Below the pieces are notes generated by a model. That model saw only the letters and a list, made by a program, of their open reading frames with translations, was not told the origin of the DNA and searched no databases. DNA of 64,000 nt from positions 620,001-684,000 of the forward strand of contig WTXI01000007.1 in NCBI GenBank assembly GCA_022376515.1, given 5' to 3'. Origin of the DNA: Lactifluus volemus. Taxonomy: Eukaryota > Basidiomycota > Agaricomycetes > Russulales > Russulaceae. Of the stretch, positions 11,108-21,803 are shown piece after piece. The position numbers and the translations under genes were made by a program. Numbering within the stretch: the first letter of the stretch is position 1; each line of letters opens with the position of its first letter.

Positions 11108-14100
11108 TCAAACCGTCGCTGCTAGTAGCGCGCCTAGATCCTTTTCACTGGCAGCATCCAGATGTCGTGCACGTGCCTTCAGGCGAACTGGAAAGGATAA
11201 CCAATGCGTCAAGATAACCATGCGTATGAAGAAAGGAGACGATATGCGTACGATTACGGTCCAGGCTAAGTAACACGACTTTTGCTGCGCCCTTTTGTCG
11301 CTCATTCGACTGCTCGACTCTCAGCAGCGCTGACCGGTCGACCCAATGTTCATCCTGCCATATTGCGGCTTTCAGAATCAGATCGTCCATGTTGCGCTCT
11401 AGCGAGTCGGGATCGTCAAAGTCGACTTGCTCAGCTCGCACGCTGAGCGATGAGAGATAGTTGCCCCGAGACGTTTGTACTTTAAGCGAATCAGCATGCG
11501 AGCGTACGTGGCCCGCAACGAACGCAATGGCAGTTTTGGCGGCTTCACCGAGAGGCGTCGCATTCATGGCAAGCCCATCCAGCTCCATAATGGCAGGTAA
11601 AGGAATAACTATTGTCCAATGGAGGCTCTCAACGAGCGAAATGACCATGGTGAGCGAGGAGAGAAGAATGTTGGTGTCCAAAACAAGCACGGTGTAACCC
11701 TGAACGAGCTGCAATTGGGCGCGAGCGGTGACGTTCCGCGGCACACGTACAGACTTTGATCGCCGCCGGCGCTGAGTGGTTGGGTTCGATAATGGCGATG
11801 ACGAGGATTGAAGGAGACTACGGAGGTAGCGGCGGCGAGCCTAAATCACAAGAAAATGTCAGGTCGTCCTTCAGTGGAGGAGGACATGATCATACCTTGA
11901 GAACTTTAATTTCCTCTGGGTCATTCTCGTCGTCCTCACTTCCCGACTCGGACAAGTTGTCGACAAGCCCCTCTTCGACGTCCATCAGCTCATCGCCGTC
12001 CACGTCGACCCAGCGCGTGCCCAACTTCCTCCGTTCTTCCTCTTCGCGGGCTTGTCGATCCTCTTCCTCCCACACGCGCGTCTTCGCCTCAAGCGGCCCA
12101 TCGATCCACCACACACCCCTCTCGTCCCATCTGAATCCGAGAGCAACCTTGGCAATCTTTGTGCTAGCCCAGATGACGCGTCGCCAGGCAAGTATTGACC
12201 TGGGCTTGTCGTTCTTCTCATCGTCGTCTTCCCACATGACGTCCAATGTTTCGCTGGGGGGGTCATGCGTGTCGAGCATCTCCATCTCCATGAGGCTACC
12301 ATCGTGACCCTCCCAGGATCCACGCTCAAAGATACGTCCGGGCCACGCCAGCCCGCGAATGGCCCAATCCTCCATCATTATGCTGCTCTTGCCAAGCTTC
12401 TCACTCTGCGTGGAAGTTGACGGAACATGTGGTCGTCCCGAGTAAGGAAGGCAGCCAAATCCGCCCAGGGGATGGCGCGCTCGAAGGTGGCGAGACCCTC
12501 CGGATGCCGAAGGATGGTTTGAAGGAATGTCAAAAGGATGGTAACGTATGGATTCGGAACGTCACGCGTGGACCGAAGGGCATGTGCAAGCATCTTGAAC
12601 GTGAGTTCTTGAGCCATTTTGAACGCGGGAGGGGGTTCTGTGGAGGCAGAAGCATCGGAAAGGACAGGGGATATGCGGGGATTGGGAGCCTCCACGTCGC
12701 TGCTCCTCTTGTGCTCGTCACCGTCAACGTCCATCCGCTCGTCCGCCTGCGGCTTCCTTGCAAGTTTCACCTTCCCGCGGCTGGGACGACGATAGGAGTA
12801 CGGTCTTGAGGACCGAGAACGCCTGTGCGTCGCAGGACGCCTTGTGGTCGACCGTACTCGAGAAGGGCGCCAATGTTAATTACGGCCATCATAGTCCACT
12901 CTCGTCCTTCTGGCTCTTCTATACCAAGGCGTTCCAGAAGGCGGGCAAGAATGGGAGCAAAGTCATCGAGTTGGATATTTGTAAACAGCATTCCGTGAAG
13001 AAGGACAAAGAGTTCCGGCGCACGGGCGTCAGGAGCCGAGCGTCGTGCTTGCGATGCCTGCGACCAGAGCGGCAAAACAGACTCACGGGCCGTCTCAAAC
13101 GGGCGTATGGCAATCATGCTGCGTTGAAGAAAAGAGACTTGGTGAGAAAAAAAAGTCGAATTTGATAGATGAAATCCTTACCTTTTGACAAAGTGGTACA
13201 CACCGCGTAGTTCCTCGCCTTCCGCCTCGCGGCTGAGAAGACCGAGATGGTGGTGAAGTTTGCCGTGTCCGGGGACGGTGGCAACACCCTCGGCATACCA
13301 GTCACGAGCGATCCTCCGCCACCGTTCTTTCTCCGGTTCAAGCTCCATTTGCCTGGCAGCGACAATACCCACGCTTGGACTTGGCCGTGCAGGATGCTTT
13401 TCGCTGCTGCTGCCGGTACTCATCGTACCGGAGAGGGATATCGTGGATCCAATGGGTGCTACCCGAAGCGCACCGTTAACAGCAGCAGTGGTCAAAGAGG
13501 CGGAAGTGCGTGTCGATGGAGGAATCATGGCGGCGATAACGATACGATATCGCGCGAGGTCACCAAGGGCTTCGAGCCAACCCGTCCGATGGTCCGAGAG
13601 GGTCTGCCGGTCAAGAAGCGAGGTGTAAAAGTTGTAGGCGTAATAGATGAAATCTTGGAGATATTCCAAGGCAATCTTGGAGGTGAGAGACGAACGTCGT
13701 AGATTCTCGAGGAGGCGATAGAAACAGTTTGTCCAGAGGCGTACGATGATGTTGTATTTTTCGGGAATATTCCGCAGCGAAACTGGAACAGTAGGTGCCA
13801 ATGAAAATATCAAAAGTTCGAGCATCATCTCGGAAAGACTGAGAACGTATTATGTTTGTACAACACTTTGCGGAACCCAAAAAAAGGAAAAACTCACTGC
13901 TTGTGCTCGTTGATCGCCTTTTTCCATCGATTTTTCTCTGCCTCCTCAGTCCCTATGGATGGTGCGCCCTTGATGACGATACGGCTCTCGTCTTGAGGTT
14001 CAGAAGAATCAGATAGAATCCTCGTCTCGAGGGCGGAGATGTCGCGATAGAGCTTCTTGAGCTGATAAGAAAATGCGTTCGTCTTTTCTTCGCGGGGCTT

Positions 14101-14858
14101 GTGATCAAAAATCGATGATGGGGCAGACGAACCGTCGGTGGTACTGGAGGAGAGGGTGAATTGAGAGGAATCGACGGAATGTGTACATGAAGATGCGGAA
14201 GAAACGGAAGCCCAGTCATCGGAGGACTTTGGCGCCGGTTTCCGCGCTTGTGCTGCGGAGAAGGAAAGAGGATCGTGCTTGCGAGGATCAAAAAGCTGCC
14301 GATGTTGAGAGGGATCGCGATGGCGAGAAAGTTCTGCGGGTGGTCTAGGAGCGAACGAGCTCCCTGTACACTCGGACATGACTTCTGGTTCGGCAACGCG
14401 ACGCATGGGAATGGGATCCGTATCGGGATTGTAGAGTTTGCCCTGAGGTTTGTGGGGGGCAAAGTGAGGTGCAGCAGGTTTCTGAGTAGGAGATATTTTC
14501 AAAGCGCGAGAAAACTCGTTCGAGTCTGGCTCGGTCCTACTTAAGATGGCCTGGGGGGTTTGACCCGCAGTGGGATGCCTACGAGGCGGTGATGAAGGAT
14601 GCTGCGGAACTGATACTGCGGGTCGTTCTGTACGATCCTTGACTCTGATATGACTATGGATAAGAATGATGTCAGAGAGGAAAAGGGGGGTAGGATTGGG
14701 AGGAGGGGGGGGTTGAGCAAGGAAGGGAAATTTGGGATGGAAACGTACTTTGCAGCCTGTTTCCGCTTCAAGGCTATCATCTTCTGGTCGATATCAGTAG
14801 GAGCAATATCTCTCTCCCTGAGAGTCTTTGGATTTAGCTTTAGAGGGGAGACATGCAT
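11108..14858 (-). CDS. SMG6: EST1/SMG6-like protein with C-terminal PIN nuclease domain; two apparent frame breaks
   Basis: Family role: nonsense-mediated mRNA decay and telomerase-associated functions, with an EST1-type helical region that binds phosphoproteins and a PIN RNA endonuclease. The start MHVSPLKLNPKTLRERDIAP is followed by a disordered region with KLYNPDTDPIP, a motif typical of SMG6. Next come YQLKKLYRDISALE (14-3-3-like part), NIPEKYNIIVRLWTNCFYR, KLHHHLGLLS and FVKSMIAIRPFETARESVLP (EST1 DNA/RNA-binding domain). Then follow PYVTILLTFLQTI, EDWAIRGLAWPGR, and the PIN domain: LVLDTNILLSS, PAIMELDGLA, NMDDLILKA and LSLDRNLRLKARARHLDAA, so the acidic catalytic residues are present. 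Introns are clear at 14645-14748, near 13823-13886, near 13130-13182, near 11842-11895 and near 11190-11253. Frame is lost near 12770 and again near 12400 with no good intron to explain it. That means real decay, sequence errors, or an odd 50-nt intron for the first. It ends TGA 11108-11110. Confidence 0.85.
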
Positions 14859-15026
14859 TTAGGCCAAGTAGTAGTTGAAAGGTGAGAAAGAGAGAGAGTG
14901 GAAAGGGACGAGCTTAAGCAGTTTGGGGGGCATCCAATTCGATGCGCAGCCCTTTGGTTTTTACTTTCCGCAGTCGCAAGCTGCGCATTTATTTAATCAA
15001 CAGATCTACGATTCGTTTCCCTTTTT

Positions 15027-16539
15027 TTACCACGCATGATGTCCTCCGCTTACTAATATACTAAACCAAAACAATAACTTTAATCAGAAATATTATTAAA
15101 TAAATATAAAAATTGCACTCACTCGCTTCCAGTGCAGAACGTAGACGCATCGGATGCTAACCATGCAATCACTCCTCGAACTTCATCTGGTCTTCCAATC
15201 CGACCGAGCGGGTTCAACTTTGACCACTTTTCCAACAACTCTGGCTGCGTATCCAAATAAGCCGCAGTCATCCTATAAAGAGTCGTCAGCTGCGTTCACT
15301 AGGATACGGAGCTGCGCGGTAGTTTTTCTCGGCGCAGTCAAGAAACTCCGAATCGGATTGCGTTTCGGAACTTACGAGGTATATATGTGTCCCGGCGAGA
15401 GTGTGTTGACTCGGATTCCTTTCGGGCCCAGCTCGCATGCCATGCTCCGTGCCATCTGCAAAACGGCCGATTTGCTCGTGTTGTACGAGACCCATGCGTG
15501 ATCCTAAGATGACGTTCACATGTCACGCACAGTTATCAATTTATGAAATAGTAGAACAGACCTTGTTCGTGATGCTGCCACTCATAGAGGCCACCAAGAT
15601 GATGCTCCCTCTGTTCCCGAACCGCACCATTTGTCTTCCCGCAGCCTGTGCAGTGTACAACACTCCGTTCGTGTTGACGCTCATCACCTAAATAGTCATC
15701 CGAATCGATCGATCAAAAAAAAAATCCGCACTTTGTAAGACAACCCTCGCGCACACACGTACCTCTTCAAATTCCTCCGCGGGGTACTCCAAACAGTCCG
15801 TATGCGCCTTCAAGATCCCCGCCGCGGCCACACAAACGTCCATCCTACCCTCCCTATCCCCAATCTCCTCCGCCACCTTCCACATCCTCTTCTGATCCCT
15901 CACATCCGCACTGACGTACTCGAGTCTCCCACCGTTGCGTAGTGTGCGCTTCACATATTCCGCCACCTTGACCCACTCGTTCCCAGGCTGCGCAGGCAAA
16001 TCCACACAATAGATCGCTCGCGCGCCCGCCTCGATCAACACGAGCGCCATCTCGAGTCCAAGACCGCGGTTCGCCCCAGAGACGATCCCGACTCGATCGC
16101 CAAGCCCAAACTCGTCCCACAGCGTCGGCGCTCCTTCCACCCCTTTTCTTTCTGCTCCTGCTCCTGCTGCCGCTAGTGCAGCCGCGACGCCAATGGGATG
16201 ACCAAGTACCGCAGACGTCTTTGTGCCTCCTCTTTTGTCAAGATTCGATTCGTTCGTTTGCTGCTGTGCCACCGCACAGCTCGAAATGGCCCGGGCCCGG
16301 GCCTGGCGTCCCAGTCCTGGTCCCAGCAATGGCCCTGGCACCGGCGCAACGCCATTCCTAACACCAGCCTTGGTACTAGCGCCAACAATAGTACGGATAG
16401 CACCGGCCGTAGTGGCCAAAGTAATGGCACCACCATCACCACCTCGGCCTCGGCCTCCAATACTCCACGTGTTGTAGTTAGACAATGGTCGTCTTATCGC
16501 TCTCGACCTGCTCAGGGGTACCGTAAATGGCTTGTACAT
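15027..16539 (-). CDS. Short-chain dehydrogenase/reductase with long N-terminal extension
   Basis: NAD(P)H-dependent oxidoreductase of the classical SDR family, closest in style to fungal polyol/sorbose reductases (arabinitol or mannitol dehydrogenase type); the substrate is not determinable. Exons 16539-15763, 15687-15562, 15503-15376, 15272-15123 and 15060-15027 join in frame to 404 residues. The Rossmann motif SGANRGLGLEMA is at about residue 150, ADVRDQ follows, then AAAGIL (NAG-type motif), VASMSGS, the catalytic YNTSK, LSPGHIYT, and the ending DILVSGGHHAW. The first about 130 residues are Arg/Gly/Ala-rich with few acidic residues (MYKPFTVPLSRSRAIRRPLS), suggesting a mitochondrial presequence. 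The last intron starts inside a GAGTGA, so failure to splice ends the protein at once without its last residues. Confidence 0.9.
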
Positions 16540-17029
16540 TCCTTTTGGGCTAATGGTGGCTAGATTGAGAGGAGGGTGACTATAGGGGGCCCGGTCGCAG
16601 GTGTCGTGGTATTTGTACCAGTACCGAGGAAGCGGTGTCCTTGCTTCTATTACGAACCTTTTACGACGACATTCAGCAGTCAGCTGTTCAATAATGTGAC
16701 TTTTTTTTCTATGAATATGAGGTATTAACGTACAAAAACGAAACGTAATTACATAGTGCGCAAGCTATTTACTGAATACGGCAAGTCTCCTCTTCTTAGA
16801 ATTCCGACTTGCCCCGGTCCCGTGTGGCGAATTTGAAGAGAGAGCTCGACAAAGTGACCAACCCAACAAAAAGGCAAAGGCTACAAGTAAGCTACATACA
16901 CCTAGAACCACTACCAAAGCTAGATGAACCATAGGGATGGTGGGACAGCAATAGTAGATCCGCACAGCACACAGAAATATCACCTTCCGAAAGGGTGTCC
17001 ACACCCGTATTATATCGAGTTAAACTACA
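16540..17029. other. Spacer with a possible small membrane ORF
   Basis: No secure gene. On the minus strand 16765-17004 an open frame encodes a hydrophobic stretch (VHLALVVVLGVCSLLVAFAF) followed by a basic tail ending KKRRLAVFSK. It could be a small tail-anchored protein or a downstream exon of the NTF2-like gene. Nothing else supports it, so it is reported here only as a possibility. Confidence 0.35.
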
Positions 17030-18076
17030 CTAGTGATGACTTGGCCTGGGTTTTGGCGACCGGCTCAACCAGGGGACCCACGGTACGACCCGGCCACTTA
17101 GCCTGCGGAGATGCTGGGCGCCCCACCGTGTCGACGGTTCCGAGCCATGACGCTGGTCAACCATCCGCACAATCTTACTGTCTTCATCAAAATCAATGGT
17201 TAGAATCGACTCGACCACCTAGCCGGTCTGTCAGCGCCTCCGGAAACCTGCGAGTAGTAGAGACGGGTCAAACCTTTTTTGACCCTGTGACGCGAGCGGT
17301 GTATTCAAGCTTCTGCCACATGATCAACCGATTTGGGTGTTGAGTCGACGAAAGGACGCGTCGGCCGGTGACTGTCAAATGGGAGTACATCCGTGGCTGT
17401 GAAAACAACGGAACGTCAAGGTTGGGCGCAAGACCGAATTAGGTTTCGTGTTTTGCGTACCAGAGCATACCACTGTACTTTAGGATTAACAAAGTTCACC
17501 GGTGGTGGGCAAAGGGGAAAGGGCAATTCACCTGTGGCGCAATCTCATGAAACCCTCTACACCTCGTGAGGGGGTCCTGTAGACGCCCAGAGTCAGATTC
17601 GGAAAGAAGATCCGACGGGCCGCGCACCTCGTACTCTGCATCCTTTCGCCACCGCCTCTGTAACATCTGTTTGGTCGCGTGGCCTTCATACATCTATGCC
17701 ATTGTTACCAGAAAATGAGAGTTAAAAACTTGGACTGAGAAGAGCCGCGTACATCTTTGAGATCATCCATGACGGCGAGGTGAAATAGATTGGGTCCGGC
17801 GGGTAAAGTGCTTTGGCGACGTGCACTCTCACGACGGTGTATCTGCGAGTCTCCGCGTAACGAACGCCTCCGTTGGTTTACAGAGTCAACACCGGAGTAG
17901 TGTGCAGCACCAGCGACAGAATCGAGTAGCGCCGGCGTTGGGATGGATCGGGGTAACAAGGAGGAATGATACGTGTGGGTTGGTAATAAAGGTGATGGTG
18001 GACGTGGAAGAGTTGGCGAGTTGGAGGTTGGGGACGATGGGGACGATGGGGGCGACGACGGGTACAAAGTTGCCAT
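17030..18076 (-). CDS. Conserved fungal protein, NTF2-like/SnoaL-like fold suspected
   Basis: The N-terminus is Ser/Pro-rich and disordered (MATLYPSSPPSSPSSP). The conserved part begins NLFHLAVMDDLKDMYEGHAT and continues RRWRKDAEYE, RGFHEIAPQWYALPRMYSHL, RRVLSSTQHPNRLIM, KLEYTARVTGSKKVVESIL, TIDFDEDSKIVRMVDQRHG and a hydrophobic end RVVPWVPWLS. Introns at about 17700-17751, 17477-17531, 17399-17464 and 17221-17275 all have GT/AG ends and restore this reading. The pattern (helix, then Asp/Glu, then strands ending in a D..I..H/W motif) resembles small NTF2-like proteins found in many basidiomycetes. No catalytic role can be given. The stop is TGA/TAG-type at 17030-17032, and the start was chosen as the first Met of the open frame. 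Confidence 0.7.
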
Positions 18077-19574
18077 CGTTTAATGAAGTTGGTCCTCTTT
18101 GTTGCTGGTGGTGGAAAGAAGACAAAGACGAAAAGCGCTGCAGTACAGGCACGGCATAGCACGTTTCCTTAACAATCATTCAATTTGTGGTGATCAGATT
18201 ATATAATTAAATATCATCGGCTCCGAGCGAGTATCCACTACCTTTCTAAACTTGGCTACATTTTTTCCCACCTATGCCCTCGATTTCCTTTCAGGGATGT
18301 GCCCGCAGGTCGCAGTAATCATATGCTTTTCTCATAATCGATGGCGCCGTCCATCGGGCTGCGATTTATTGCCTTTGCGCTAGTTGGAAGCGAAGGAGAT
18401 ACTCACAAATGCCGGTGGCCTACGAATCTGACGTGACACGAATATGTGTATCGAGAGACAAGAAAAGGTCATTCGCGTTTTGAATGCCAGTTTCATCCTT
18501 GATTGCACAAATACATAACAGTCGCGGAATAACCGGAGGATTTCATCCTTTTCGAAACCTGTGGGCGTGCCATTTCCTTCCTCACAACAAAGGAGATCAA
18601 ATGCGTAATCACCGTCACCGCAGCTCCGCTATCCGAGACTGACATGCGTATTGAAGTAAATAGAACGCATGACAAGACTCAGGACCAATGGTTTGGCGAC
18701 TATGGAAGGTATCTCGGATGTTCGTAACGTCATGACGTTGACCCCGACTCTTCGCTCCTTCTATGACATGGCGTTTCCTCTCGTGTGGGTCATTTATCCT
18801 TCACTTGAAAGGGACTTGGTGCTGACTTATCCTTGCAGACATCTAATTTTTCTCTCAAGACTACCGACATCCCCAGGGGTTGGGCCACGACTTACGATGC
18901 AGTGGCTACGTGAACCAGACAACGTGAGCCGATATTTTCCCCGCGGTACAGACATGAAACAGCGAGAAGACCAAGCGAAAACAGCACTCGTACCCCATAG
19001 CAGAAGTGTAAAATGGCCTCAGAAGGCCGTTGCGTTGGACACTGGTGGTACTGGGGATACTACTGATAGAGTCAAGGATGAGCCCAATGAGTCTCTTCGG
19101 ACTGGAACTGGCCGGAAGATGCGCAAATTGCATTCTATAGCAACTGGGGATGGCGGCCGCGATCTCTATGATGACCCTTTGGGTTTCGATGACCACCAAC
19201 GTCAGAATCGGGAAAGCAAAGCAAATGAGAGAACAGGAAAGGCTAAGTGGGGGAAGGATTCATCTCATCATCGTGCGATGATGCTAATGACTTTGTTGTA
19301 CTTTTGAGAGCTTTGTCTATGAGGAGCATACTATGTGATCATGCACGGCATACGAACGCAAGGTTTTCGGTCGACACTTGTAATGAGCTACAGTGTTAAA
19401 AATGACATATTGCCAGCGTTCCAGGACTTATTTTTGATCGTAAGGGCCACTTGCATGAGCAGTCTCCCTCTCCGAGTTTGTTGGATGCATCACGAACTAA
19501 ATGCAGGCCAGTATGGTACAGATAAAAACCGATGTATCGCGATACTAATCAATGTAGCTTATATACTATTCAAT
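18077..19574. other. Gene-poor interval
   Basis: No family recognised. A plus-strand open frame at 18669-19307 (about 212 residues, hydrophilic C-terminal half rich in Asp, Arg, Lys and Gly) is the longest candidate. It has no motif, contains what could be intron signals, and may be spurious. The 19.3-19.57 kb part is the 3' flank of the STRAP-like gene. Confidence 0.45.
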
Positions 19575-20814
19575 CTAGCCACCGTTGGTGGCTCCTTGCC
19601 AGAGACCATACGCCTTTCCAGGCGTAGTTTGCCATAAACGAATGGTGCCTGAGGAAAGATAGGTAAATTGCCTGTAATCGATTAAATGTGCAAGTCACGT
19701 ACCATCCTCTAGATCAAGACGAGGTGAGGAAAATCAGACGGAATTCATCAGATGAAATTAAACATCCAGATAAACACGGTTTGAACCCACCGCTTCCACT
19801 AGCGTAGACCTCTCCGTCTGGGCTATACTCGACACAGTGCACCGGTCCGTGATGACCTTTGAGTACCTCCCGCTCTTCGCCCTGGATCCCATGAACGCGT
19901 ACCCATTCATCCGACGTGCTCCCGGTGACAAACCGGTCTTGCCAAATTGGGTGAACCGAGGCGGATGACGGTGCATAAGGTAGATTCAGACTATGAACCG
20001 GCTGAGACTCTGTGGGTTGCGCAGGAATGAAAGCAACAGCATTGCCCGATGTCACCACGAGTCGACTTGTTTGCACGGACAGTTCCATCGACGTGATCGG
20101 CTTGTCGAACGACACCTTCCTCGTAACTTTACGTGAGCGTAAATCCCACCACCTCGTCGACAGATCCGCTCATCAGGCACACCGAAAAAAAAAGATTGAG
20201 GATGCGACACTCACTTGATTAGTCCGTCTTCTCCTGCACTCACACCAGTGTTGTCGCCAGACCACACGACGCTCTTGATCGTCCCATCGTGCGACAAGCC
20301 ACCGCCCTCAGACAGAATATCCGGCTCGGCATCCGGCCTCCCAAGATCGAATATCCGAACCTTCTTTTCTTGCCCGCCACTTAGTAGATGCGATGTCGTT
20401 GGGGAGATAGCGACACTGCGAACGATGTGGTTGTGCGGGAACGAGTGGAGCGGGTTTCCACTGTATGTATCCCAGATCTTACTGGGGGGGATCAAGGACC
20501 GCAAGTCAGTACCACCGCACACGTCTAGTAGTTGAAGAGGTGAAAAAAGGAGAGACGTACGCCGTAAAGTCAGCACTGCCGGACACAGCGCGCGAAGTAT
20601 CGCCACTAAGCTTGGCACTCCAAACCGCGCCCTTGTGACCGACAAACGTGCCGATCCAATCACCGGTCCATTCACGTAGCATCGGGTTTCCATCCTTGCA
20701 GCTAGATATAAGTAGGTACGAGCGATCCTCCTGAAGTGGTGAAAAAGAGAGATGGGTGACGGGGCGCGTATGACCTGGCGCCACGAGCGGGACGGCCTTA
20801 TGTGGAGCCGACAT
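19575..20814 (-). CDS. STRAP: STRAP-like WD40 repeat protein
   Basis: WD40 propeller related to serine-threonine kinase receptor-associated protein/UNRIP, which in animals joins the SMN complex and TGF-beta signalling; the fungal role is less clear. Exons 20814-20561, 20481-20215, 20152-19791, 19708-19703 and 19648-19575 give 320 residues, close to the family length. Repeat marks are GHTRPVTHLSFSP, GHKGAVWSAKLS...ADFTAKIWD, HNHIVRSVAISPT...KVRIFDLG, DGTIKSVVWS, GLIKWWDLRS, and GHHGPVHCVEYSPDGEVYAS with GSEDGTIRLWQT. Exon 4 is only 6 nt (AGGATG), and including it is required to read SEDGT. I chose Met at 20814 (MSAPHKAVPL). An in-frame Met nine codons upstream at 20841 is possible. Confidence 0.93.
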
Positions 20815-21803
20815 GACCGCTCGTGAATTGAAAGAATTCAAAAAAAAGTCGTGAAAGGAAGAAGGAGAAGTGACGTGAGAGAAGCAGTAGCGACAACGGC
20901 AGGCGCGCTGCGCGCTGACGGTTTGAACGTAGTAGAGGGATCACGAGGTGAAAAAAACGGAGAACAGAATCACTTGTCATCAAGCGCCACGCCACGCATT
21001 TACTTGATCCACGTGGCTCAGTACTGTAACAACTTTTGATCCTGCTACAACTTGGTAGAATACAACGTTTACCCACTTTTGAAAATCACGATGTGACTTT
21101 GTCAGTATAACATCCCCAATAGCCCCTTACTCGGAAAGGTCTCATGTTCTCTTTGGACCAACTAGCAGCCTTTCTCACCAACCTAGGTACTAAGTTTGGT
21201 GGCGTTTCAAAGATCCGTATTGCAGTACATGATCCGCCACTGGCACTTTGCAGGTAATTATAGTGAATATAACAAGTGTGGACAAGGTAGTCTCAGTATC
21301 ACATGCGCGCTGACGGATCTACAGAGTACTAGAGAAGGTAATGGCCAGTGTATACTAAAATGGAATAGACTGGAGAGAGACAACACAAGAATGCTAGACT
21401 AGTATCCTAGCTAACTTAGCCCAGTGCTAAATTAGATCGCGAACATCGTCGCATTGCGACCCCGATCTCAACAATAATATGAGGAGTGATGACGCAGAGA
21501 TACCAAAGAAAGCACGTCAGGACACGCCATTGGGATGATTTAAAGACCGCGATAGTAAACGCCACAAACGCGTCAACTTGGTTCTTGATGGCGTGCTCAC
21601 GCCTCTGTCGAATATGGCAGAATGTTCCCTTGAATGTAGCCTGTCAGCATATTGGCCGGTACCTAACTCATCCTGGACACCACCTCCCGGATGACCGAGA
21701 TATCTCGTTCGGGAATGAATCAAATGGCGTCTCTGATGGCCCTTTATAATTCGGCTTTTTCTTTCTACCCTTTCCCCGCTCCACCCTGGGCTTATCTTTT
21801 ATC
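20815..21803. other. Divergent spacer between STRAP-like and sulfate permease genes
   Basis: About 1 kb with no recognised gene. Short open frames at 21196-21749 lack motifs. The last about 60 bases before the permease start are pyrimidine-rich (TTTTTCTTTCTACCCTTTCC). It probably contains both promoters. Confidence 0.5.

Noticed and set aside
18669..19307. 212-codon plus-strand frame as a gene
   Set aside because: No recognisable domain and no supporting splice pattern; kept only as a note in the interval entry.
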